From the NCBI GenBank assembly GCA_016795105.1, contig JAEUIH010000022.1:1-64000 (forward strand): a stretch of 64,000 nucleotides of DNA, in the 5' to 3' direction. Origin of the DNA: Planctomyces sp. GTDB taxonomy: Bacteria > Planctomycetota > Planctomycetia > Planctomycetales > Planctomycetaceae. The notes under the pieces were generated by a model, which saw only the letters and a program-made list of their open reading frames with translations, did not search any database and was not told the origin of the DNA. Both the position numbers and the translations under genes were made by a program. This document shows, in pieces, positions 53,219-62,763 of the stretch; position 1 is the stretch's first letter; each line of letters opens with the position of its first letter.

Positions 53219-53650
53219 CAGCCTGGGCATTCCTGCCCGAACACATCCCTGCCCCGTTGCAGTACTCGAATCAGCGCGGGACAAGTCGTAGCTTGGGCAT
53301 TCCTGCCCGAGCACATCCCTGCCCCGCCGCAGCACTCGAATCAGCGCGGGACAAATCGTAGCTTGGGCATTCCTGCCCGAGCACATCCCTGCGCCGTTCC
53401 AGTGCTCGAACCAGAGTGGGACGGGCAGGAATGCCCATCCTACATTTGAGCACATCCCTGCCCCGTTCCAGTGCTCGAACCAGAGAGGGACGGGCAGGAA
53501 TGCCCATCCTACATTTGAGCACATCCCTGCGCCGTTCCAGTGCTCGAACCAGAGAGGGACGGGCAGGAATGCCCATCCTACATTTGAGCACATCTCTGCG
53601 CCGTTCCAGTGCTCGAACCAGAGAGGGACGGGCAGGAATGGCCATCCTAC
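53219..53650. repeat. REP-like repeat array F (three direct family 2, four inverted family 1)
   Basis: Direct family 2 copies (CGTAGCTTGGGCATTCCTG) begin near 53219, at 53288 and at 53358 (70-bp period). Inverted family 1 copies end at 53443, 53512, 53581 and 53650 (69-bp period). Orientation and subfamily switch together at about 53400. The last copy supplies the TAG stop of the DUF1501 gene. ORFs at 53189-53593, 53216-53449, 53271-53645 and 53416-53676 are periodic by-products. Confidence 0.88.
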
Positions 53651-54957
53651 ATTTTTGTTTGAAGAAACGTCTTTAGATGTTCATCGGGTGGGACGGAGAG
53701 TGGGAACTGGCGGCAGAATGCATGGCCGGAAATTCCAGCATGATCACGCACGGCGAGGTGAATATGTTCGGGACGAATGCGAATTCCATCCTGTGGAGCA
53801 AGCTCGCAGGTGACAGGATTCAACGGAACAAGCATCTGCTCATCATCGGTAGCTCCGAGAACCCTATTCCCTTCAATCCCGGCGCCCAGAAACATTATTG
53901 AGCCAATCGACCAGTGGTCCTTACCGTTTCCATTGTTGTAGGTTGGCGTTCTACCCATTTCACTTTGAATGATGACAACAAGCTTCTCCCGGATCTTAAG
54001 ATCCTCGGCCCTTCGCAACAGATAGTCGATACCGGCAAGGAATTCCGGGATCAGCTTCATTTGATCGGCGTCGTTATTGTTGTGACTGTCAAATTGTGAG
54101 ATCGAAAGGTTCGCTGATACGCATACACCCGCACAAAAAGATGCGAGTGCAATATCAGCCTGCTGCCAGAGCCTCTCTCGAGCAGGCTCCTTCGGTATAA
54201 ATGGTGTGACTCGCTGCAGAGCTTTTGAACTTGTCTGAGCCGAGTAAAGCATACTCTGACTCCGTTCGACACGCGGCAGTCGCGCCTGAGAGACTCGGGC
54301 CTCAAACTGTGACTCCAGAGTTCGCTCAATTCGGTCGTTTACAAAGGAATCCGAATACTGATGCGTGGCACTTCCCTCTACATAATCCGCTCTTGCCAGC
54401 AGATTCAAGGACTGCAGGTACGGAACTCGCGACATTGGCACAAGGTTTCCCGTGGCGGCGTAGTTCCCAAAAGTCAGGAATGCCAGCGGTGCGTCACTAC
54501 CGAGACACGCTGCCGCAAGTGCTGGAAATGTTGGGTAGGCCAAACTGTCGAGTTTACCCGTGGCCATGTAACGGGCACACGGTGTATGGTTATTGACCGA
54601 CAGATCCAGACCATTTAACGTCAATAACTCACTACCATACTTCTGAAAGAAGTCCTCATTGCTCATACCGGCTGTGATCTGCTTTTCAGTGGGTGCAAAT
54701 CGATGATTGCCGGCTGTCAGAATGTCCGAATCCTGATAAAGACGATTGATGCCGTTCCGGCCCTTTGGATCCATCAGGTACGTCGTATCCCAGCCTCCGG
54801 ATGCATTAAAGACCACATAGTACGGACCGACATAACCCGACTCTGCTGCCTGCTCCTGCACAGAATTGCCCAGCACCTGTGACAAGCCCACCGGAGCTGC
54901 AAAGCCAAGGCCAGTTCCGGCACACAACCGCAGAAAGTGTCTTCGACTACCCATCAT
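53647..54957 (-). CDS. DUF1501 family protein (second copy), Tat-exported
   Basis: A 436-residue DUF1501 protein, more divergent and shorter than the one at 450-1913. Twin-arginine signal GSRRHFLRLCAGTGLGF at the N-terminus. Mature features: NASGGWDTTYLMDP, NNHTPCARYMATGK, FDSHNNNDADQMKL, VVIIQSEMGRTPTYN and NGKDHWSIGSIMFLGAG. It follows the cytochrome-type gene by 23 bp on the same strand, repeating the two-gene layout seen at the left end. Its last codon ATG is followed by a TAG from repeat array F. Confidence 0.9.
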   Translation of the reverse strand: MMGSRRHFLRLCAGTGLGFAAPVGLSQVLGNSVQEQAAESGYVGPYYVVFNASGGWDTTYLMDPKGRNGINRLYQDSDILTAGNHRFAPTEKQITAGMSNEDFFQKYGSELLTLNGLDLSVNNHTPCARYMATGKLDSLAYPTFPALAAACLGSDAPLAFLTFGNYAATGNLVPMSRVPYLQSLNLLARADYVEGSATHQYSDSFVNDRIERTLESQFEARVSQARLPRVERSQSMLYSAQTSSKALQRVTPFIPKEPARERLWQQADIALASFCAGVCVSANLSISQFDSHNNNDADQMKLIPEFLAGIDYLLRRAEDLKIREKLVVIIQSEMGRTPTYNNGNGKDHWSIGSIMFLGAGIEGNRVLGATDDEQMLVPLNPVTCELAPQDGIRIRPEHIHLAVRDHAGISGHAFCRQFPLSVPPDEHLKTFLQTKM

Positions 54958-54980
54958 TGTGCATTCTACCTGCGTTGAGT

Positions 54981-57335
54981 CTACTCATACAGAAATTCAT
55001 GCTGCCGAAGCAAATAGGTGACAACGCCTCGCCACGCTCGAACCGAATAGTGAGGATCGTCAACTCGATAATCTTCCCGACCACCGCAGAAATACGTTTC
55101 CCGCTTTTCAAAGCGATCCTGGGCCTGAGCATCCTGAATGATACCCGAGAAGAGTTCGAATGTCCGAGTCACTTCCGGATCCTGTGGACGATCCTCCCGT
55201 CCAAGTATTCGCGAATGCAGATACACAATCGCATTTCTGATTCGCTCATCAGAGGTAGCGTTCCCTGGAAGCACATCCGGTTCAATCTCCGGAAACAACA
55301 CTCGCTCCTGTGCAGGTCGCCGGAAGTCTTTTGCCACCTGTGCACAGGCCACGTCGTTGGCCAGCAGTCGCTGAATCGCCCCCATTGCTCCTCCAGGATC
55401 CGCGTTTCGCTCTGTCACGGTAATGGAGTCGATTCCACCATACAAAACCGCGAAGTCTCCTTCGAGTTTTGCCCAGCGAGTCCCAAAGATGGCTGCAATT
55501 TTTCGTTCCAACTGTTCCGGACTTAACATGCGAACCACGCCCAGATCATCGAGTTCGGCTCGTCGCTCATCCGTTTCGACAAGTGCACTCAAACCGTCAG
55601 CGGAGTACAGATCCGAGTGCACGAGTGACTGAAAAACAGACTTCAGATTGAAACCGGATTCGCGAAACTCGTGTGCAACGTTTTCGATCAGGCGTCGCTG
55701 TTCACGATATGCGAGTCTCCGAGAATTGAACAATCGATCATCAGTGTCTTCGGGCGCCTGAAGCACTCGGCGTCCAAACAGCAGGTAGTAGACGTGTTCA
55801 GTCATCGCTATTGAAAATCGATCATCTTTGACGATCCGCTCGGACAGCCATTGTTGAGCTCTCCAGCGTTGTTCTGCTGGCAGACGTTCCCCCTCAAAAC
55901 CCGCCTCAAATATGTCCTGATACCAGCCGTCGCGCCGTGGCGCCAGGTATCCCATGTCATCGAAATCCTGAAAAATGCCGGCGACCGGGTCGATCGTTCG
56001 ATGACATACCACACAGTCAGGTGCTTCCATTACCGGGTTCGCATATTTCGATGCAACTGCAGAAGCATCTGTTGTTCTCGGTGCCAACTGCATAATGTCG
56101 ATCCCGAGGAAGTGCTGATAAATCATTCGAGCCCGCAGCCGATTCCGATTGGTTTCTGTTGTAGGATAACGGCGGAGGTAATGAAACATGCTCATGAGGC
56201 CCGCATGCGGATAAAGTCCGGTTAAGGATTCCTGAGTTTTTCCGTCACGGCCCGTAAGTGCCGAAAGTTGAGCCGGTATGTATTCAAAAGGATCTTCCTG
56301 ATTGCTGAACTGACCTCGGATGTTTTCAAAAATTCCATATCCGCGCGCAGTGTAGGGCGACACCATAATGTAATCAGCAGTCACAAGCTCAGTGAACGGG
56401 CGATCGTTCCGTACGATATACGCGATCAACTCCAAAGGCTCTCGTAAAATCGCTTCACGATACACATCCGCCAGTTTCCATCGCGCTCGCTCCTGCTCGG
56501 CTTCAGGAATATGACTCAGATCAAAGTCCTGGTACCAGAGACGCGTCTTTTCGAAGTGGTGATACGACAACAGAGTCTCTGCGTTGTCTTCAATACCAGT
56601 CGTCAGAAAAATATCGTTAAACCCTTCTTTCAAACGATCAAAAAATGCCGGCTCGTTCATGATCTCTGCAAGGATCGGTCGAATCGCTGCTCGCCCTTCG
56701 CTGTCCACTCGAGCCAACTCCTCGCTTCGAGGAAGTCGACCTGCAAGTGATAACGCAATTCGCCTCAGAAGCTTCTTCGTCGAAAGTGGGGTAACGTCGG
56801 TCAGAAACTCACGACGATCCTCCTCCTTCCAGACCTTCAGAGCAGCACTTTCCAACTCAGATGTGCTCGCGCCGGATGCACTGCGTTCCCGTACCGCTTC
56901 GACAAATTGAGTTAACACACGAAAGCCGGCTGAATCCGTTTTCAGGACTTCGCCTCCGCCATGTTCCAACTCCCCGCTTGCTTTCAGGAGAATTCGCGAC
57001 TGATCGGCTTTCGTCGTTTCCGAGACGACTGCCATGCTGAGAAACGCATGAAAGTTCTCTGCTCGGTCAGAAATCTGATCGGCCGATGAAAAGCGCTCTT
57101 TACGGAGCAGAAATGCTGATTCCCGAGCTTCTCCGTCCGCCCGGTGACATCGCAAACACGTCCGTTCACCCACTCGCGCCCAGACCTCTCGATCAAACGA
57201 TCGTAGCGATTCCGGAAGATCACCTGCAGGCTCCAGTGCACAGACACTGCTGATCCTGCCCAATGTGATCGCAGTCAGCAGGATGACCTGCCACATGACA
57301 GGATACATCAATTCAATGAAACTACTGCGAATCAT
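54981..57335 (-). CDS. Planctomycete cytochrome-type protein with two CxxCH motifs
   Basis: A 784-residue exported protein. The ATG at 57335 has GGGAGGA upstream; the frame to 57383 runs into a repeat. A signal segment (MWQVILLTAITLGRISSVCA) precedes a heme motif CLRCHRADGEA. The central region has DUF1549-like features (LLRRIALSLAGRLPRSEEL), then a second heme motif CVVCHRTIDPVAGIFQDFDD typical of the DUF1588/DUF1592-type cytochromes, and a C-terminal helical part (ERKIAAIFGTRWAKL). It forms an operon with the DUF1501 gene. Assignment to one exact DUF is uncertain; a periplasmic electron-transfer or glycan-related role is inferred. Confidence 0.85.
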   Translation of the reverse strand: MIRSSFIELMYPVMWQVILLTAITLGRISSVCALEPAGDLPESLRSFDREVWARVGERTCLRCHRADGEARESAFLLRKERFSSADQISDRAENFHAFLSMAVVSETTKADQSRILLKASGELEHGGGEVLKTDSAGFRVLTQFVEAVRERSASGASTSELESAALKVWKEEDRREFLTDVTPLSTKKLLRRIALSLAGRLPRSEELARVDSEGRAAIRPILAEIMNEPAFFDRLKEGFNDIFLTTGIEDNAETLLSYHHFEKTRLWYQDFDLSHIPEAEQERARWKLADVYREAILREPLELIAYIVRNDRPFTELVTADYIMVSPYTARGYGIFENIRGQFSNQEDPFEYIPAQLSALTGRDGKTQESLTGLYPHAGLMSMFHYLRRYPTTETNRNRLRARMIYQHFLGIDIMQLAPRTTDASAVASKYANPVMEAPDCVVCHRTIDPVAGIFQDFDDMGYLAPRRDGWYQDIFEAGFEGERLPAEQRWRAQQWLSERIVKDDRFSIAMTEHVYYLLFGRRVLQAPEDTDDRLFNSRRLAYREQRRLIENVAHEFRESGFNLKSVFQSLVHSDLYSADGLSALVETDERRAELDDLGVVRMLSPEQLERKIAAIFGTRWAKLEGDFAVLYGGIDSITVTERNADPGGAMGAIQRLLANDVACAQVAKDFRRPAQERVLFPEIEPDVLPGNATSDERIRNAIVYLHSRILGREDRPQDPEVTRTFELFSGIIQDAQAQDRFEKRETYFCGGREDYRVDDPHYSVRAWRGVVTYLLRQHEFLYE

Positions 57336-57351
57336 GCTGGATAGTCCTCCC

Positions 57352-57611
57352 GTAGCAGGCATTCTACGAATGCCGTCCGCCACTCACCTCATGATACACG
57401 ATGTGACTTGATGAAAATGTTGCGCACGTACCGTAGCTTGGGCATTCCTGCCCGAGCCGCCTCTGCCGCGTATCAGTACTTGAACCAGGACGGGACGGGC
57501 AGGAATGCCCATCCTACATTTAGAGCCACCCCTGCCGCGTATCAGTGCTTGAACCAGGACGGGACGGGCAGGAATGCCCATCCTACGCAGCACTCGGGGA
57601 GTGTCTGCTAC
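57352..57611. repeat. REP-like repeat array G (families 1, 2 and 3 together)
   Basis: Order: direct family 3 (57352-57380, GGCATTC/GAATGCC stem), direct family 2 (57433-57457), two inverted family 1 copies ending at 57516 and 57586 (70-bp period), and an inverted family 3 variant (57587-57611, CACTC/GAGTG stem). The last supplies the rsmG TAG stop. Heads face outward at both ends. The stretch lies between rsmG and the cytochrome gene and holds no gene. Confidence 0.85.
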
Positions 57612-58318
57612 TGTCGAGTCAGTTTCAAAATGACACTGCGACCATCGCGGCCTGGTGTCTCCCATTCGCGTATGACATCAATTCGCACGCGACGCAACAA
57701 ACCTGCTTCTTCAGCCTCAGCCTGTTCGTCTACCCACTTGCGTCCTTTGATCAGCAGCAACTCACCAATGGACCTCCAGCATGGATCAAACCAGGTCAAC
57801 AGTTTTGACAGTGGTGCAACCGCCCTTGCAGTCACTACATCGAACTTCTGCTTCTTCAGCACCAGTTCCGCTCGATCTGAGTAAACATGCACGTTCAAAC
57901 CCAGCTTTCTGATGACGTCCATCAGAACAGAGGATTTCTTTGCAATCGATTCCGCCAGGGCCATTTTTAGATCTGATCTCAGAATCGCCAGCGGTATGCC
58001 CGGAACACCGCCTCCGGAACCAACATCCAACACTCGGACACCTCGAGCAATCTCCTGAGAGAGTTCGATAGTGTCGAGTAAATCCCGACTCACAAATGTT
58101 GGAAAATCCGTGTGGCGAGTCAGATTGTGAGTCTCATTCCATTCCCAAAGCAGACGGCAATAGCGTTCCAGCAGAGGAACGAACTGACCGTCCACTCCGG
58201 GATTAAACTCCCGGAGTGCATCGGCAAGGCTGTCACACGGTTCAGAAGTCGTCGAGAGTTCCTGATTCATAGTATCCAACTGGTTTTCCACGGGCATCAA
58301 CACACGTAAACGAATCAC
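57608..58318 (-). CDS. rsmG: 16S rRNA (guanine527-N7)-methyltransferase
   Basis: A 236-residue SAM-dependent methyltransferase that modifies G527 of 16S rRNA. Family motifs: YCRLLWEWNETHNLT, RDLLDTIELS, VLDVGSGGGVPGIPLAI (SAM binding), LAESIAKKSSVLMDV, FDVVTARAVAPLSKLLTW and LLLIKGRKW. The GTG at 58318 overlaps the epimerase stop by 4 bp (GTGA); internal ATGs at 58297 and 58270 are alternatives. Its stop lies in a family 3 repeat. gidA/parA-type neighbours are absent. Confidence 0.94.
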   Translation of the reverse strand: MIRLRVLMPVENQLDTMNQELSTTSEPCDSLADALREFNPGVDGQFVPLLERYCRLLWEWNETHNLTRHTDFPTFVSRDLLDTIELSQEIARGVRVLDVGSGGGVPGIPLAILRSDLKMALAESIAKKSSVLMDVIRKLGLNVHVYSDRAELVLKKQKFDVVTARAVAPLSKLLTWFDPCWRSIGELLLIKGRKWVDEQAEAEEAGLLRRVRIDVIREWETPGRDGRSVILKLTRQ

Positions 58319-59247
58319 ACGAGGCCAAATGCTGCGTCCATCTCCAAAGCGATCTTCTTCAGTTCCGCAGCATCTCCGCCAGGAACTTCAGCGGCCAGCC
58401 AGCCGTAGAAGTTAATTTCCTGAAGCGCCTTGCGAACGTCGAGATAATCGATGTCGCCTTCAGAGATTCGAGTAAACTTGTCTTCAGCTCGTGAAAATCC
58501 TTTGACGTCCAGCTTGATGACTCGCTTACCCAACTGGCGAATCCAGTCGCCCATGCTTCCATATTTCCAGTGATTGCCAATATCAAACTGCATGCCGATC
58601 CATGGCGAGTTCAATTCGTCGACATACTTCACAAACTTGTCAGCAGTCTGAGTCGCATCTCCCTGATGATCGTAGAGGAAGTGGTTCCAGACATTTTCAA
58701 TCGCGATCGCAACACCAAGTTCGGCAGCCAGTGGAATTGCTTTAGCAATGTTCTCGATCGAGCGTTTCCAGTTCTCTTCTTCTGAACCATCGTTGCCGTG
58801 GCCGATCACCAGCAGAGTTGTATGGCCGCCGACTGCGTGAGTCGCACGCAATGCAGTCTGCAGTGATTCCAGCGCCTTCGCGCGGACAGTTGCGTCGGGG
58901 TCCGTGTGACGGACGCTCCAGTGCGTGGAGTTCACAGTGCCGTCGACTGGAAGTCCACTCTCAGCGATTGCGATCTTCGTTGCTTCAACATCCATTCCGG
59001 GAGAATCCATCTCAATCCCGTCAAACCCCGCCTCCTTCACGGCCCGAAATTTCTCCGTCAAGGTCCCTTTCACCTGGACCATCCCGATCTTCAGCGTTTT
59101 GTAGAGCCGTCCCTTTAATGGGTACTCATCTGCCCGAACAAGCGGCTGAGTCAATGAAGCTCCCAGCGCCGGAAATGCTGCTCCTGCAGCGACCATCGCT
59201 CCGCCAGCCTGAAGAAAACCGCGACGCGACACGGAACCGATGTTCAT
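58315..59247 (-). CDS. Sugar phosphate isomerase/epimerase (second), Tat-exported
   Basis: A 310-residue AP endonuclease-2-type TIM barrel with a twin-arginine signal (SVSRRGFLQAGGAMVAAG). Strands with metal ligands: GFDGIEMDSPGMD, VAIAIENVWNHFLYDH, WIGMQFDIGNHWKYG, VIKLDVKGFSRAED, and YGWLAAEVPGGD. The ATG at 59247 has GGAGG upstream. It differs clearly from the copy at 30207-31163. Coupled by a 4-bp overlap to rsmG, which looks like chance operon membership and not shared function. Divergent from the M28 peptidase gene. Confidence 0.9.
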   Translation of the reverse strand: MNIGSVSRRGFLQAGGAMVAAGAAFPALGASLTQPLVRADEYPLKGRLYKTLKIGMVQVKGTLTEKFRAVKEAGFDGIEMDSPGMDVEATKIAIAESGLPVDGTVNSTHWSVRHTDPDATVRAKALESLQTALRATHAVGGHTTLLVIGHGNDGSEEENWKRSIENIAKAIPLAAELGVAIAIENVWNHFLYDHQGDATQTADKFVKYVDELNSPWIGMQFDIGNHWKYGSMGDWIRQLGKRVIKLDVKGFSRAEDKFTRISEGDIDYLDVRKALQEINFYGWLAAEVPGGDAAELKKIALEMDAAFGLV

Positions 59248-59405
59248 ATGCAACCTCCACTCAGGAATCTTACGGGTTTGATCAGAATCAGTTTTCGGCA
59301 TCATACCCCTCCGACACTGGCGGAAACAGGCTTCCGAAGGTCATACTCCAATCACATCGGATTTTTCTTTGTCGCCAGAGCTTTTCATTTGATCGAAAGC
59401 AGATC

Positions 59406-60848
59406 ATGAGATATTCACAACGCGCCGCGATCGCTGTACTGTTCCGTGCTTTGATCCTCCCAATGGCTGGCGGAGCGTGTTTTGGCGAAGATTTTTCCGT
59501 GCAGCCTCTCACTGCCGATGAACTTCAGGCAGTTGATTCCATTCAGCAGGGAAGTGTCACCGCCACGGTTGGCTTTCTGGCTTCCGATGAAATGGCCGGA
59601 AGGAATACGCCATCAACGGAATTGAATATCGCAGCCGCGTACGTGGCTGCTCGGTTTCGCGGTGCCGGGCTCGAAGGTCCTGGCTCCGATCTGAGCTTCT
59701 TTCAGTCAACCAGCATCGAACAGGTCTCTCCGGCAAAGTCCGGATTGTCGGTGAACGTTGACGGCACACGAATCGCAGACTGCCATGTCCTGATGGGGCT
59801 CAGGGATCCTGTTGAGATCTCCGGGGCGATTGAAAATGCAAACTCCGCCAGAGCTGACCAGAAATTTGCCGGTCCCGTCTGGCTCAGTGACTCGCCACTT
59901 CCACCTCAGGTTCTCAGCAATCCCGGCGGCGCTGTTGTTGCATGGTCACGAAAGATACGCGAAATTGCAAAACAGGGAGCAACACTTGTTATCGTCCCGA
60001 TCGGCTCCGACAGCCCTCTGCATGAAATTGCTCGCCGACTTTCTGAGACCCCAATTACGCTTCCTCAGCAGTTTGCGTTTGCCTGCCCGGTTGTCATCGT
60101 TCCAGCCGGAACTGAACTCGAAAACAAAACCGTCTCCGTTACCGTTCCTGCAAACAGAATCATTTCCACTCCCGTGCACAATGTGATCGGGATTCTGAAG
60201 GGAAGCGATCCGGAACTCTCGAAACAGGCAATCATTATCTCTGCTCATCTCGACCACATCGGAACACGAGATGGCGGTGAAGACACGATCAATAACGGAG
60301 CAGATGACAATGCAACCGGCGTTACTGCGGTTGTTTCACTGGCCGATGCATATTCAAAACTCTCAAATCGTCCAAAACGCACTGTGATTTTTATGACATT
60401 CTGGGGCGAAGAAAAAGGGCTGCTCGGTTCGAAATATTATGCTCAGAATCCGATCTGGCCGCTCGATCAGACTATTGCAAACGTCAACATTGAGATGATC
60501 GGTCGTCCTGAAGAGAACGCAGAAGGTAAGGCATGGGGTACCGGATGGACTCGGTCTACACTTTGTGATCTCGTTGCAGCAGGAGCCAAACGTGCCGAGG
60601 TGGATGTCTTCCATCGGGAAGATGTCAGCGAAATGCTCTATGCACGCAGCGACAACTACTCGTTCGTCAACGCAGGAGTCATCGCTCATAGCTTCTCCGC
60701 CGGCTCACTGCATGCGGATTATCACCAGCCATCAGATGAAGTCTCTCGACTGAATCTCCCTCATATGACGAAGATCATTCGAGGTCTGATGGCGGGCACG
60801 CTCCCTCTGGCGACAGGTGAAGCAACTCCGATCGCTACAAAGAACTGA
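59406..60848 (+). CDS. M28 family zinc aminopeptidase, secreted
   Basis: A 480-residue exported peptidase. The signal peptide is followed by an N-terminal region and an inserted PA-like domain (about residues 120-270), then the M28 core: IISAHLDHIGTRDGG (zinc His), NNGADDNATGVTA (bridging Asp), FMTFWGEEKGLLGS (catalytic Glu-Glu), NIEMIGRPEE (Glu in the usual Asp position) and HADYHQPSDEVSRL (last His). It removes N-terminal residues from peptides. The open frame extends left to 58818 but overlaps the epimerase gene; the ATG at 59406 starts the signal peptide. Confidence 0.92.
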   Translation: MRYSQRAAIAVLFRALILPMAGGACFGEDFSVQPLTADELQAVDSIQQGSVTATVGFLASDEMAGRNTPSTELNIAAAYVAARFRGAGLEGPGSDLSFFQSTSIEQVSPAKSGLSVNVDGTRIADCHVLMGLRDPVEISGAIENANSARADQKFAGPVWLSDSPLPPQVLSNPGGAVVAWSRKIREIAKQGATLVIVPIGSDSPLHEIARRLSETPITLPQQFAFACPVVIVPAGTELENKTVSVTVPANRIISTPVHNVIGILKGSDPELSKQAIIISAHLDHIGTRDGGEDTINNGADDNATGVTAVVSLADAYSKLSNRPKRTVIFMTFWGEEKGLLGSKYYAQNPIWPLDQTIANVNIEMIGRPEENAEGKAWGTGWTRSTLCDLVAAGAKRAEVDVFHREDVSEMLYARSDNYSFVNAGVIAHSFSAGSLHADYHQPSDEVSRLNLPHMTKIIRGLMAGTLPLATGEATPIATKN

Positions 60849-60871
60849 ACACATTCCCTGTCAGCATTGAG

Positions 60872-62689
60872 TTATTGAGTTACAGGCCATGCGAGCCAGA
60901 TCGTATCGATCTCCGCCATGGAGTCTGGCGGTCGATATGTGGCGGCTCGAACAACTCCCGTTTCGGAATCTCGCGCAATCAGTCGAATCGCTCCACTGAA
61001 TGCTTCGACTGTACTGCCCTCGATTCTCAGCGTGACGGCTTTTGAAGAATCGCCCTCCTTTTCTGAACGAGCTGCTGCTGCCGTGACTCCTTCCGGAAGA
61101 CCTTCAACACGGAAGTCCAGAACTCCGCTATACCCATTGGTACGATCAATGGTGACAGGTATTTCAAGCGGCTTGTCAGTGGTACCTGAAAACACTGATT
61201 CCCTGATGCTCAACTTTGCATCGGGCCGACTTTCCGTAACCGTTAACAGGTAGAAGTAACGCTCTCCTCCGTGTGCATATCGATCTCGAACTTCCACAGA
61301 AAACAGACCGTCATCCGGAATGGTCAACGTGGATTCGCAGTCGAGATCAGTTCCGCTCAGATCGTCCGCTTCTTTCAGGATCGCGCCATTTTGAGAGCGA
61401 ATAGTGATTGCCGGATCAAGCAGCGAATCTCGCCGCCGCGCTTCAACTCGAACAGTAACATTCTTCCCCCTCTCACCCTGAAACTGCCAATGGTCTCGCT
61501 CACCGCCCTTATGGATCACACCTGTAATGGCCGCCGGAATGACTGTGGGTGCACTTTTGCTCCGAGATGCCCCATTGCTGTGAGATGCATCGTTGCTCTG
61601 AATCGTGCGGCCTTCAATCAGCGATGCCATGTTGATCACTGAAACAGTTACCGGCATTGCGGAGTCAAACGGTACAGACCTGCTCTCTTCAGGTGCCCCT
61701 GCCAGCACCGGCACTGTTGCTCCGTCAGGATTGAGATTCCATCCTTTCAACTCAACTGATGTATCAATCCCCGTCTGAATCGCAAGGGGGAGTGTGTAAT
61801 CGACTGCAGGTCCAGTTGAAACCGTAAGTCGATACATGTAGTTCGCACCGCCAGCAAAATGGATTGAGCTGTTGGGATCCGATGGAAACGAGAACAGTCG
61901 AATCCTGAGGATACCATCGCGTTCTGCTTTGAATGTCGCCTGAGGATCAATTCCATGGTCGTCGTCGTTCTGAATCAGAATCGCGCCGTCTTCGTCAAGC
62001 ACCTGAAGAACAGCGTCCATTGGTGAACTGAGCTCGCGTTTACCGAGAACCGACACAAACAGAGTCTGACCGGCACTGACGGGCACCGTGTACGTATCAA
62101 CGTCTCCGGACTTCTCCAGCACTCCATTGATGACACGCTGGCCGTCCGATATTGCCTGAGCTTCAGCATGCCGGTCGTTGGGCTCAACCTCGAGAAGTTC
62201 CGGTAGACGACCAACGACAAATGGTCGAAGTGACGAGCTACCCGCTGGATTCCAGAACCGCAGCCAGTGAACACCGAGCGGACAATCAGCAGGAATTGTA
62301 ATCGTGACCTTATCGTTCTTCTCGGAAAACGCTGCTGACAACTTGCCATTGCTGGACCACAGACTCAGGGGTGGCGCCCCCGGCTTGCCGGAAAGAGTCA
62401 CTTCGACCGCAGTCCCTGCCTGCCCACCCGGAGGGAAAATTCGGTCAATCACGGGAGTTTCAGGTTTGGATGGCTCCTGAGAAAATCCCTCACCATTGCT
62501 CACACACAGAATGCAGGCAACACACGGCAACATTGATCGCCATACAGCGGAGGCAATCCGGACGCAGAAATTTGCGTAACGGTGAGGGCCCGGATGCTTG
62601 AGAAAATCGATGGACTCGGTGGGACCGTCGGAGGAAAAGAACATGATACGACTCGACAAGGCTGGCAGGAAGAACTGAATGAGGGGCAT
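60872..62689 (-). CDS. Secreted protein with PPC (pre-peptidase C-terminal) domains
   Basis: Up to 605 residues. Likely start is one of ATG 62689, 62644 or 62533; the last would place a signal peptide (MLPCVACILCVSNG) at the N-terminus, and no ribosome site decides. The mature part begins with an IPT-like strand region (IDRIFPPGGQAGTAVEVTLS), followed by PPC beta-sandwich domains (LLEVEPNDRHAEAQAI, GDVDTYTVPVSAGQTLFVSV, DHWQFQGERGKNVTVRVEAR, GLFSVEVRDRYAHGGERYFY). No catalytic domain was found. It converges on the M28 peptidase gene. Confidence 0.85.
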   Translation of the reverse strand: MPLIQFFLPALSSRIMFFSSDGPTESIDFLKHPGPHRYANFCVRIASAVWRSMLPCVACILCVSNGEGFSQEPSKPETPVIDRIFPPGGQAGTAVEVTLSGKPGAPPLSLWSSNGKLSAAFSEKNDKVTITIPADCPLGVHWLRFWNPAGSSSLRPFVVGRLPELLEVEPNDRHAEAQAISDGQRVINGVLEKSGDVDTYTVPVSAGQTLFVSVLGKRELSSPMDAVLQVLDEDGAILIQNDDDHGIDPQATFKAERDGILRIRLFSFPSDPNSSIHFAGGANYMYRLTVSTGPAVDYTLPLAIQTGIDTSVELKGWNLNPDGATVPVLAGAPEESRSVPFDSAMPVTVSVINMASLIEGRTIQSNDASHSNGASRSKSAPTVIPAAITGVIHKGGERDHWQFQGERGKNVTVRVEARRRDSLLDPAITIRSQNGAILKEADDLSGTDLDCESTLTIPDDGLFSVEVRDRYAHGGERYFYLLTVTESRPDAKLSIRESVFSGTTDKPLEIPVTIDRTNGYSGVLDFRVEGLPEGVTAAAARSEKEGDSSKAVTLRIEGSTVEAFSGAIRLIARDSETGVVRAATYRPPDSMAEIDTIWLAWPVTQ

Positions 62690-62763
62690 TCAGTCTAACG
62701 CCAGCCCTGAGCAAGCCGAAGTGTTATTGGTTCTGATCGAGGAGTGTTTTCGACTCTTTCCAA

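Noticed and set aside
53189-53676. ORFs of 77-134 residues with repeated MGIPARP- or AGMPILH-type peptides, also at 113-445, 43593-43955, 50676-50984 and 57384-57665
   Set aside because: They are translations of the REP-like arrays, open because the period lacks stops in some frames. They have no independent ribosome sites or domain features.
58818-59405. N-terminal extension of the M28 peptidase frame by 196 residues
   Set aside because: It overlaps the strong TIM-barrel gene on the other strand. A signal peptide starts at the ATG at 59406.
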